From assembly GCA_964196055.1 (NCBI GenBank), contig CAXMSF010000066.1, forward strand, positions 1-5,486: DNA of 5,486 nt, written 5' to 3'. Position 1 is the stretch's first letter. Every line of letters begins with the position of its first letter. This DNA is from JAFDEI01 sp964196055 (GTDB lineage: Bacteria > Myxococcota_A > UBA9160 > SMWR01). Position numbers and translations under genes: made by a program. Under the pieces are notes generated by a model. The model was not told where the DNA came from. It saw only the letters and a program-made list of their open reading frames with translations, and ran no database searches. Positions 1 through 4,982 of the stretch are shown in pieces.

Positions 1-23
1 CCGGATAGAGGTACAAGGCAGAG

Positions 24-38
24 GAACGCGAAGCGTTC
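24..38 (-). terminator. Weak hairpin downstream of the minus-strand lipoprotein gene
   Basis: A perfect 6-bp inverted repeat (GAACGC / GCGTTC) with a 3-nt loop lies 26 nt past the stop codon of the minus-strand gene. On the minus strand it is not followed by a T-run, so it is not a classical intrinsic terminator; it could be a 3'-end stabilising hairpin or chance. The remaining bases 1-64 show no supportable gene. Confidence 0.25.
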
Positions 39-64
39 AGCGCGGCGGGATCGACGGCCGACGA

Positions 65-769
65 TCAGGGCCGCAGCGTCATCGACTTCGCGACTTCCTC
101 GGCTCCCCAGCGCGCGAACTCCTCGGCGGCCAGCCAGCGCGTCCCGCCACCGGGATACTGGCGCGCCCGAAAGATCGACGCGGTCATCGACTGCTGGGTC
201 TCGTCGAACCGCCCGGTCCAGAGACGCCGGCCGGAGGGGGCCTCGTGGAGCGAAATTTCGAAGGCGATGCTCGCAGCTTGCTTGGCCCCCGCACTCGAGC
301 CTTCGCGCTCGCGCCATCGCGTCACCATCCCGATCGCAACGGCAGTCGCACCGAAATCCTGATTGGCTCTTTCGGCCGTGGCGCGGGGATTCAGGCGGGG
401 CACCGCGTCGCCCTGGTTCGCGAAGGCTCCTTCGAGATCACTGGGTGGAATCACGTTGACGCCGCGCGCGACCAGCGCATCCGTGAAATAGCTCGACACC
501 AGCGCGGCGTTGTCCCAGGTCACCTTCGCGGTGGTACCGACCGAGCGACCGGTGGACAGGCGCGGCTGAAACGGGACCACTGCGACCAGCTTCATCGCCT
601 CATTGGTCTTCGCATCCTGATTCGACTCGACCACCGGTCCCGGTCGGATCTGCAGCGGCGAGCGAGCCTCACAGGCTGTTAACAACCCCACCGACACGAC
701 GAGCGCCCATAGGAAATGGCGAGCCGACGATCTGCCGACCGGTGTTCCGAGCGAACCCTGCGCGCGCAT
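65..769 (-). CDS. Predicted outer-membrane lipoprotein, CsgG/LpoB-like fold
   Basis: A 234-residue lipoprotein of unknown specific function. The N-terminus has a basic stretch (R13, R17, H18), a hydrophobic core (residues 19-30) and a lipobox L30-T31-A32-C33, so C33 is the likely lipidated residue. E34 at +2 is not the aspartate that retains lipoproteins in the inner membrane, which suggests outer-membrane sorting. The mature part has a strand 'KLVAVVPF' (60-67), a helix leading to 'ARGVNVIPPSDL' (101-112), 'FGATAVAIGMVTRW' (139-152), and a strand pair around 'FEISLHEAPSGRRLWTGRF' (170-188). This order resembles CsgG/LpoB/GNA1162-type lipoproteins, whose members build or support envelope assemblies; the match is by eye. 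The frame stays open to 1252, but that extension lies antisense to the HIT gene. ATG at 769 is chosen because GGGGAGG sits 5 nt upstream and a signal peptide follows directly. It is divergent from the HIT gene. Confidence 0.8.
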   Translation of the reverse strand: MRAQGSLGTPVGRSSARHFLWALVVSVGLLTACEARSPLQIRPGPVVESNQDAKTNEAMKLVAVVPFQPRLSTGRSVGTTAKVTWDNAALVSSYFTDALVARGVNVIPPSDLEGAFANQGDAVPRLNPRATAERANQDFGATAVAIGMVTRWREREGSSAGAKQAASIAFEISLHEAPSGRRLWTGRFDETQQSMTASIFRARQYPGGGTRWLAAEEFARWGAEEVAKSMTLRP

Positions 770-774
770 CGCAT

Positions 775-781
775 CCTCCCC
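775..781 (-). promoter_or_regulatory. Shine-Dalgarno site fixing the lipoprotein start at 769
   Basis: On the minus strand the sequence reads GGGGAGG, then 5 nt, then ATG. This decides the start well inside a much longer open frame. A second ATG at 774-772 is out of frame. Confidence 0.7.
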
Positions 782-887
782 GGAATTCCCGTCCGCGAAC
801 CGTTGGATGGAGTGATAGCAGGAATTCGAAGCGCGGCGCCGCAGAATCGCAACGGGTAGAATCCGACCGCGCTGGGTCAGGCGAAAC

Positions 888-892
888 GGAGG
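888..892 (+). promoter_or_regulatory. Shine-Dalgarno site for the HIT gene
   Basis: GGAGG lies 9 nt before the GTG at 902 and supports this non-ATG start. The next in-frame ATG (M32) would remove the CxxC and the first strands of the HIT fold. Confidence 0.6.
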
Positions 893-901
893 CGGACCGA
901 C

Positions 902-1321
902 GTGGGGAATCACGGGGATTGTATCTTCTGCGGAATCGTGAGCGGAGCGCTGCCATGCTTCAAGGTTTGCGAGGACGACCGCACCCTCGCCTTCATGGAC
1001 CTCTTCCCGGTGGCCGAAGGCCACACATTGATCATCCCGAAGCACCACGCAACCGACCTGTTCGAGATGGACTCCGAGACGCTCGGCGCGGTATCGGCGA
1101 CCTCCCTGCGTATCGCCGCTGCGATTCGCGCGACGCTCGCGCCCGACGGCCTGGGCGTCTTCCAGCTCAACGGCGCCGCCGCGGGTCAGACCGTCTTTCA
1201 CTACCACATGCACCTGCTCCCGCGAAACGAGGGAGTGCCGTTCGCGTTGCACTCGCGCGTGCGCGGGGACGATGACGCATTGCGCCGTACCGCGGAACGG
1301 CTCACCGGCGCGCTCACCTGA
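902..1321 (+). CDS. HIT family protein (HINT-like nucleotide hydrolase/transferase)
   Basis: A 139-residue cytoplasmic protein of the histidine triad family; members hydrolyse or transfer nucleotidyl groups from nucleoside phosphoramidates, AMP esters or dinucleoside polyphosphates. The defining motif is complete at the C-terminal side: H100-Y-H102-M-H104-L-L, followed by PR; H102 would be the catalytic nucleophile. The N-terminus carries the C7-I-F-C10 pair that binds zinc in many bacterial HIT proteins, followed by 'FMDLFPVAEGHTLIIPK' (31-47), the usual strand-turn segment. 'QLN' (88-90) and 'GQTVFH' (95-100) form the nucleotide pocket in the family. Length and motif order are normal, so the gene looks intact. 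GTG is used as start with GGAGG 9 nt upstream. The exact substrate cannot be read from sequence. It stands alone, 81 nt before the next gene, with no obvious functional tie to the neighbours. Confidence 0.95.
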   Translation: MGNHGDCIFCGIVSGALPCFKVCEDDRTLAFMDLFPVAEGHTLIIPKHHATDLFEMDSETLGAVSATSLRIAAAIRATLAPDGLGVFQLNGAAAGQTVFHYHMHLLPRNEGVPFALHSRVRGDDDALRRTAERLTGALT

Positions 1322-1360
1322 TCGTTCCGAAGAAGCCCTCGCGGCGGACGGCTAGAACGA
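1322..1360 (+). other. Imperfect inverted repeat just after the HIT stop codon
   Basis: TCGTTC (1322-1327) pairs with GAACGA (1355-1360), and AGCC (1334-1337) pairs with GGCT (1350-1353) inside it. The transcript could fold here immediately after the stop codon. There is no following T-run, so a terminator role is weakly supported; a 3'-end stabilising structure or chance are equally possible. Confidence 0.25.
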
Positions 1361-1387
1361 CGACAGGGGCGAGTGTAAGATCATGCG

Positions 1388-1395
1388 AAAGGAGG
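1388..1395 (+). promoter_or_regulatory. Near-perfect Shine-Dalgarno site before a GTG start
   Basis: AAAGGAGG is followed by 7 nt and then GTG at 1403. An ATG at 1396 and a GTG at 1398 are closer to the site but out of frame, so the site selects 1403. This is the strongest ribosome-binding site in the window and suggests efficient translation. Confidence 0.75.
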
Positions 1396-1402
1396 ATGTG
1401 CC

Positions 1403-2059
1403 GTGATTCGACGACGCCAGAAGCTGAGCACTCGGCTCGCCGTCATCGTTGCTGGATGTGTCGCGCTCGCCTGCACGACCGACGAGCTCGTGGTCCAGAG
1501 CGGCATCCCCGGCGCGCGCGCATCAGCCCAGGTCGAGCTCGTCGCTGAGCGCGGCGACTGGCTCGACCTGACCTCCCAGGCAGGGGGGCGCGAAACCCGC
1601 TTCTTCGTGCCGAACAACGAAGCCTGTCGCAGCCTGTTCGCAGGCGAGCAGGCCGTGAGCTACTCGAACAGCGGGGGCCGCTTCGGCCGGTTCCAGGCCG
1701 GCGACCAGGCTTGTGATCCGGTCGGGGTCCTCTCCCTCGCGGCGTGGCGCGACCGTGGACCGCGGCGCCAGAACGCGAGCGTGATCCCGCGCTCGCGCGC
1801 CGAACTGCGCGAACGGGTGTACCTCGACGAGGAGCTGGTGCTGATCCGCGGCCGCTTCCCGCAGGCCGCTCAAATCGAAATTACCGGGACCGGCGACCTG
1901 ATTGCCGTGCTCCCGAACTCTCCCGAATGCCAGGGGCTCGAAGTCCCCGGCAATTCATCGATGGAGTTCCGGACGGCCGGCCGACAACCCTTCACGCTGA
2001 TCAACGGCCGGCAGCTCTGCCCACTCCTGGGCTTCGTACTGCCCCCCCCGAACGCCTAG
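1403..2059 (+). CDS. Unrecognised lipoprotein with two internal Cys-pair repeats
   Basis: A 218-residue exported protein I cannot assign to a family. The N-terminus is very basic (R3-R5, K7, R11), followed by a hydrophobic run (12-23). C24 after 'VALA' is the likely lipidated cysteine; C19 after 'VAG' also fits a lipobox but would leave a short hydrophobic core. The mature part contains two similar units. Unit 1 has P70-N71-x-x-x-C75, then C104; unit 2 has P171-N172-x-x-x-C176, then C206. Each unit also has a leucine 3 residues after the first Cys, a G-R-x-x-F or similar turn (92-97, 193-197) and G-[DR]-Q-x-C at the second Cys. The offset between units is about 101 residues. Four mature cysteines at matching spacing suggest one disulfide per unit in the periplasm. 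It ends 33 nt before the phosphatase gene and may be co-transcribed with it. Near the end is a run of eight C. Confidence 0.8.
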   Translation: MIRRRQKLSTRLAVIVAGCVALACTTDELVVQSGIPGARASAQVELVAERGDWLDLTSQAGGRETRFFVPNNEACRSLFAGEQAVSYSNSGGRFGRFQAGDQACDPVGVLSLAAWRDRGPRRQNASVIPRSRAELRERVYLDEELVLIRGRFPQAAQIEITGTGDLIAVLPNSPECQGLEVPGNSSMEFRTAGRQPFTLINGRQLCPLLGFVLPPPNA

Positions 2060-2080
2060 TGGTGGTACACTGCCGGCCAA

Positions 2081-2085
2081 GGGAG
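2081..2085 (+). promoter_or_regulatory. Shine-Dalgarno site for the GAF-phosphatase gene
   Basis: GGGAG is followed by 7 nt and GTG at 2093. The alternative ATG at 2120 (residue 10) has no purine-rich site upstream, so GTG is preferred. The spacer forms the palindrome CCCCGGGG (2086-2093) that touches the start codon. Confidence 0.5.
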
Positions 2086-2092
2086 CCCCGGG

Positions 2093-3394
2093 GTGGACCG
2101 GTGGCCGCAATCTTCCGGTATGAATCCCAAGACAAGAGCTCCTTTCCAGCAGAGTGAAGAGTTCGCGAGCGCGTTCGCGCTGCTCGCGGAAATGTCCCGT
2201 GCCTTCGCCGACACGCTCGAGATCGAGTCGACCCTCAAACGCGCACTCGCGATGATCGCCGAACACCTACACGCCGAGGCCGGGTCGCTGTGGCTGATCG
2301 ACGAAGACGGAAGCCACCTCGAGTGCATGGCCTCGGTCGGCCCAAACCCGATCACCGGCATGCGACTCGGGATCGACACGGGCATCATCGGCCGCAGCAT
2401 CCGCGAGAACGTCTGCCAGACCGTTCTCGACGTGAGCAAGGATCCGAACTTCAGCGTCTCGGTCGATGAGGAATCCGGCTTCGAGACACGCTCCCTGCTG
2501 TGCGCGCCGATGAGCTTCTCCGACGAAGCACTCGGCGCGATCGAGCTGCTCAACAAACTCACGAACGAGAACCGCTGCTTCGACGAGAGCGACATCCACC
2601 CACTCGAGGTACTGACTTCATCCGCGGCACTGTCGATCGCGAACGCGCGGATGGCGGCGTCGCTGGTCGAGCACGAGCGGGTCCGCCGCGAGCTCGAACT
2701 CGCCGCCGAAATTCAACGCAACCTGCTGCCTGCGCCGCGCCCGCAGCCCTTTCCCGTCTGCGGCGTGAATATTCCGGCCCGTACCGTCTCGGGCGACTTC
2801 TTCGACATCCTGCCGCTGCCGAACGGTCGGATCGCGTTCTGCCTCGGCGACGTCAGCGGCAAGGGCATGAACGCCGCGATGCTGATGGCGAAGACCGCCA
2901 GCCTCTACCGTTGCCTCGCAAAGACCGTGGATAGCCCCGGGGCGCTGCTGTTCGCTCTCAACGAGGAGATCTGCGAGACCGCCACGCGAGGGATGTTCGT
3001 GACGATGATGGCGGCGATCTACGACCCCGAGAGGGGCAGCGTGAGCGCCGCAAACGCGGGCCACGAGCCGCTGCTCTGCCATCATCCCGACGGCAGCTAC
3101 AGCTCGCACGCGGCCGAAGCGCCGCCGCTCGGGATTCTCCCCGGGACCGAATTCCCGGAAGTCGAGATCGCGCTGTGCGGCGGTTCGCTCTACGTCTTCT
3201 CGGACGGACTGACCGAGGCTACCTGCGAATCCGGCGAGCAGCTCGGCCCCGACGGTCTGAAGAAGATGATCGAGAAGTTCACGCACAAGCCCGTGAACGA
3301 GCGCGTCGACGCAATCATCGACGACGTCGGCGAGCTCGAGCTGCGCGACGACCTCACCTTGTTGGTCGTCGCCGACCTGGGCCCGGCCGTCTGA
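2093..3394 (+). CDS. rsbU: GAF-domain PP2C/SpoIIE-type serine phosphatase (RsbU-like)
   Basis: A 433-residue soluble protein predicted to dephosphorylate a STAS-domain anti-anti-sigma-type protein. Residues about 30-190 form a GAF sensor domain: paired helices, 'AGSLWLID' (63-70), 'GIIGRSIREN' (98-107), 'SLLCAPM' (134-140) and 'GAIELLNK' (148-155). A helical linker 'ELELAAEIQRNLLP' (200-213), typical of RsbU-like proteins, leads to the phosphatase domain (about 215-430). Metal-binding motifs are complete: S-G-D235-F-F-D238, G-D253-V-S-G-K-G, N-A-G-H324, F-S-D371-G and R-D419-D420. No membrane segment is seen, so sensing should be cytoplasmic. In the family, GAF ligand or redox input controls the phosphatase. 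The stop codon overlaps the start of the kinase gene by 1 nt, so the two are probably translated together, and the STAS gene further on is the natural substrate. The GAF ligand is unknown. Confidence 0.95.
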   Translation: MDRWPQSSGMNPKTRAPFQQSEEFASAFALLAEMSRAFADTLEIESTLKRALAMIAEHLHAEAGSLWLIDEDGSHLECMASVGPNPITGMRLGIDTGIIGRSIRENVCQTVLDVSKDPNFSVSVDEESGFETRSLLCAPMSFSDEALGAIELLNKLTNENRCFDESDIHPLEVLTSSAALSIANARMAASLVEHERVRRELELAAEIQRNLLPAPRPQPFPVCGVNIPARTVSGDFFDILPLPNGRIAFCLGDVSGKGMNAAMLMAKTASLYRCLAKTVDSPGALLFALNEEICETATRGMFVTMMAAIYDPERGSVSAANAGHEPLLCHHPDGSYSSHAAEAPPLGILPGTEFPEVEIALCGGSLYVFSDGLTEATCESGEQLGPDGLKKMIEKFTHKPVNERVDAIIDDVGELELRDDLTLLVVADLGPAV

Positions 3395-3819
3395 TGCCGG
3401 CCGTCAGCGAGGGTCGAGTGCTGAATTTCACCATTCGGGCCCGTTCCGACGAGCTTTGCCGGATGCGAGATGCAGTCCGCACCTGCGTGGAAGCCAGCGG
3501 CTGCAGCGAAACACCGACCGCCGACATCGTGCTCGTGATCGACGAAGCCTGCCAGAATATCATCCGGCACGCCTACAAGGGCGACCCCAACGGCGAGATC
3601 GAACTCCAGATCGACCGGGAAGGCGATCACCTGGTGTTCGCGCTGCTCGACCGGGCGCCGCTGATCGACACGGAGAAGGTCAAGGGCCGGGATCTGGACG
3701 ACGTTCGACCGGGTGGCCTCGGAACCCACTTCATCCGGGAATTGATGGATCAGGCGGATTTTCTTCCGCGACCCGGAGGGGCCGGGAATCTGTTAAGAAT
3801 GACCAAACGAATCGAATGA
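3394..3819 (+). CDS. rsbW: RsbW/SpoIIAB-like anti-sigma serine kinase (GHKL ATPase)
   Basis: A 141-residue HATPase_c-type protein of the RsbW/SpoIIAB group, which phosphorylates a STAS partner on serine and, in known systems, binds a sigma factor or other target. The N-box is clear: E51-A-C-Q-N55-I-I-R-H59-A-Y, with N55 for Mg2+ coordination. D86 of the adenine-binding box is present in 'LLDRAP', though the usual glycine two residues on is A88. 'DDVRPGGLG' (102-110) is the G2 region, followed by 'FIRELMD' (113-119) and the conserved end 'GNLLRMTKR' (131-139). Length is standard. The ATG at 3394 overlaps the phosphatase stop codon (TGATG); GTG at 3418 with GAGGG 4 nt upstream is an alternative that would remove 8 residues. 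The frame is open further upstream, but that lies inside the phosphatase. No sigma-factor gene is visible nearby, so the regulated target is open. Confidence 0.93.
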   Translation: MPAVSEGRVLNFTIRARSDELCRMRDAVRTCVEASGCSETPTADIVLVIDEACQNIIRHAYKGDPNGEIELQIDREGDHLVFALLDRAPLIDTEKVKGRDLDDVRPGGLGTHFIRELMDQADFLPRPGGAGNLLRMTKRIE

Positions 3820-3832
3820 CCGGACACTGAAC

Positions 3833-3838
3833 GAGGAG
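3833..3838 (+). promoter_or_regulatory. Shine-Dalgarno site for the STAS gene
   Basis: GAGGAG lies 5 nt before ATG 3844, within the 24-nt gap after the kinase gene. The STAS protein therefore has its own initiation signal rather than relying only on coupling, which would allow a different protein ratio from the kinase. Confidence 0.6.
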
Positions 3839-3843
3839 CTCGA

Positions 3844-4176
3844 ATGCAGCACACGCTGAAAGAGGAGCAGGGGGCGCTGGTCATCGCGTTGGAGGGAGAG
3901 GTCGACCTGGAGCATTCCCCGAAGGCTCGCGAAGTGCTGCTGGCTTCCATCGACCACGGCAAGGACGTCTTCGTCGACATGTCCGGCGTCACCTACATCG
4001 ACAGTTCCGGTGTCGCGAGCCTGGTCGAGGGATACCAGCGCGCGAAGACACAAGGGTCCACCTTCGCATTGGTGGCGGTCAACCCCGCCGCGCTACGGGT
4101 TCTCGAACTCGCGCGACTCGACCGGGTCTTCGTGATCCACGCGACGCTCGCCGAGGGGCTCGATGGCGGCACCTGA
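3844..4176 (+). CDS. rsbV: STAS-domain protein, RsbV/SpoIIAA-like; candidate MlaB counterpart
   Basis: A 110-residue single STAS domain. 'LEGEVDLEHSPKAREVL' (16-32) is the family's N-terminal strand-helix segment. 'VFVDMSGVTYIDSSGVASL' (42-60) contains D53-S54-S55-G56; by alignment with B. subtilis SpoIIAA (D57-S58-S59-G60), S54 is the expected phosphorylation site. The C-terminal part 'FALVAVNPAALRVLELARL' (74-92) is also typical. Two roles are plausible. As an RsbV-type antagonist it would be phosphorylated by the kinase upstream and dephosphorylated by the GAF phosphatase. As a MlaB-type subunit it would bind the MlaF ATPase: its gene overlaps mlaE by 14 nt, and MlaB is also a small STAS protein. 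One protein could do both. The gene is intact and the fold assignment is firm; the role is inferred from context. Confidence 0.93.
   Translation: MQHTLKEEQGALVIALEGEVDLEHSPKAREVLLASIDHGKDVFVDMSGVTYIDSSGVASLVEGYQRAKTQGSTFALVAVNPAALRVLELARLDRVFVIHATLAEGLDGGT
4153..4158 (+). promoter_or_regulatory. Shine-Dalgarno site for mlaE inside the STAS coding region
   Basis: GAGGGG, inside the last codons of the STAS gene, is followed by 4 nt and ATG 4163. It supports a start that overlaps the STAS gene by 14 nt and so links translation of the two. Confidence 0.5.
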
Positions 4177-4981
4177 TCACAAGCAGGGCGGCGCCGTCGA
4201 TTTCTTCGAGGAAGCCGGTCGCGGCACGGTGCGCGGCGTCGAGCAGTTCGGCTACGGCGCAACTCTCGTCTGGCAGACCATCTACTGGGTCTTCATGGGG
4301 CGGTTCCGGCAGCAGCGCGTGCGGGCCGCACCGATCTTCGCGGAAGCGATGGAAGCCGGCATCCGCGCGATTCCGATCATCGCCATCCTGTCGATGACCA
4401 TCGGCATCATGCTCGCGCTCCAGGGGATCCATGCCCTCAAGGCCTTCGGAGCCGAGCAGCAGGTCGTACTCGGCGTAGCGCTCGGGATCACGCGCGAGTT
4501 CGCTCCGCTGATCACCGGCATCCTGGTGGCGGGCCGCTCGGGCTCGGCGCTGGCAGCGCGCCTCGCCACGATGACGATCAGCCAGGAAATCGACGCGCTG
4601 CGTTCGATGGGGATCGACCCGGTCCGTTTCCTCGTCGTTCCCGCGATGCTCGCGATGGCGGTGATGGTGCCCGTGCTCGTGGTGATGGCCGACTTCGTCG
4701 CGCTGCTCGGAGCGGGCCTCTACATCGCCCCCGAGATCAACATCACGATGGCCGCCTACATCGACCAGACGCTCGCCGCAATCAGCGTCGATGATGTGAT
4801 GCACGGGGTATCGAAGAGCGCGATCTTCGGCGTGCTGATCACTGTCGTGGGCATCGTCGACGGCAGCTCGGTCACGGGCGGCGCCGAGGGCGTCGGGCGC
4901 GTGACCACGGCCTCGGTGGTCCACGGGATTTCCGCAATCGTACTCACGGACATGGTCTTCGTGTTCGCGGCGACCCGCTAG
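4163..4981 (+). CDS. mlaE: MlaE/YrbE-type permease of a Mla/MCE lipid ABC transporter
   Basis: A 272-residue inner-membrane permease, close to the usual family length. In Mla systems two copies pair with two MlaF ATPases and an MCE-domain protein (MlaD) to move phospholipids between inner membrane and periplasm. An amphipathic N-terminal region (about 12-55) precedes hydrophobic segments at about 65-89, 100-124, 154-188, 218-234 and 250-271. The family signature is clear: 'REFAPLITGILVAGRSGSAL' (111-130), then 'ISQEIDALRSMGIDP' (139-153), the cytoplasmic loop that contacts the ATPase, and the glycine-rich 'VTGGAEGVG' (237-245) before the last segment. The start overlaps the STAS gene by 14 nt, and the stop is one base before the mlaF start, so STAS, permease and ATPase look translationally linked. 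An MCE-domain gene would be expected to the right of the window. Confidence 0.95.
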   Translation: MAAPDHKQGGAVDFFEEAGRGTVRGVEQFGYGATLVWQTIYWVFMGRFRQQRVRAAPIFAEAMEAGIRAIPIIAILSMTIGIMLALQGIHALKAFGAEQQVVLGVALGITREFAPLITGILVAGRSGSALAARLATMTISQEIDALRSMGIDPVRFLVVPAMLAMAVMVPVLVVMADFVALLGAGLYIAPEINITMAAYIDQTLAAISVDDVMHGVSKSAIFGVLITVVGIVDGSSVTGGAEGVGRVTTASVVHGISAIVLTDMVFVFAATR

Positions 4982-4982
4982 C

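Larger units (their letters stand above)
770..901. promoter_or_regulatory. Divergent intergenic region, promoters not resolved
   Basis: This 132-bp spacer separates two divergent genes and so should hold a promoter for each. I found no convincing -35/-10 pair on either strand. A TAGAAT (857-862) resembles a -10 box for the rightward gene but has no matching -35 at 16-18 bp. Visible symmetry includes a 10-bp palindrome GCGGCGCCGC (833-842) and two copies of GGAATTC (782-788 and 821-827). Their function is unknown. Confidence 0.4.

Noticed and set aside
245..682. Plus-strand open frame opposite the lipoprotein gene
   Set aside because: Arg-rich, no motif, antisense to a gene with a signal peptide and lipobox; a shadow frame of GC-rich DNA.
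770..1252. Upstream extension of the minus-strand lipoprotein frame (to 395 aa)
   Set aside because: It lies antisense to the well-supported HIT gene, and the signal peptide and ribosome-binding site both point to the start at 769.
1353..1381. Possible promoter before the repeat lipoprotein (TAGAAC / TAAGAT)
   Set aside because: Both boxes match the consensus weakly, and the implied transcript start would fall on the ribosome-binding site.
2064..2078. Sigma-54-like site (TGG...GC spacing) before the phosphatase gene
   Set aside because: Only the GG and GC cores and a few flanks match, and transcription would begin past the Shine-Dalgarno site.
3175..3393. Upstream extension of the RsbW-like frame
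   Set aside because: It overlaps the C-terminal PP2C motifs and is Arg-rich; the TGATG junction at 3392-3396 gives a natural start.
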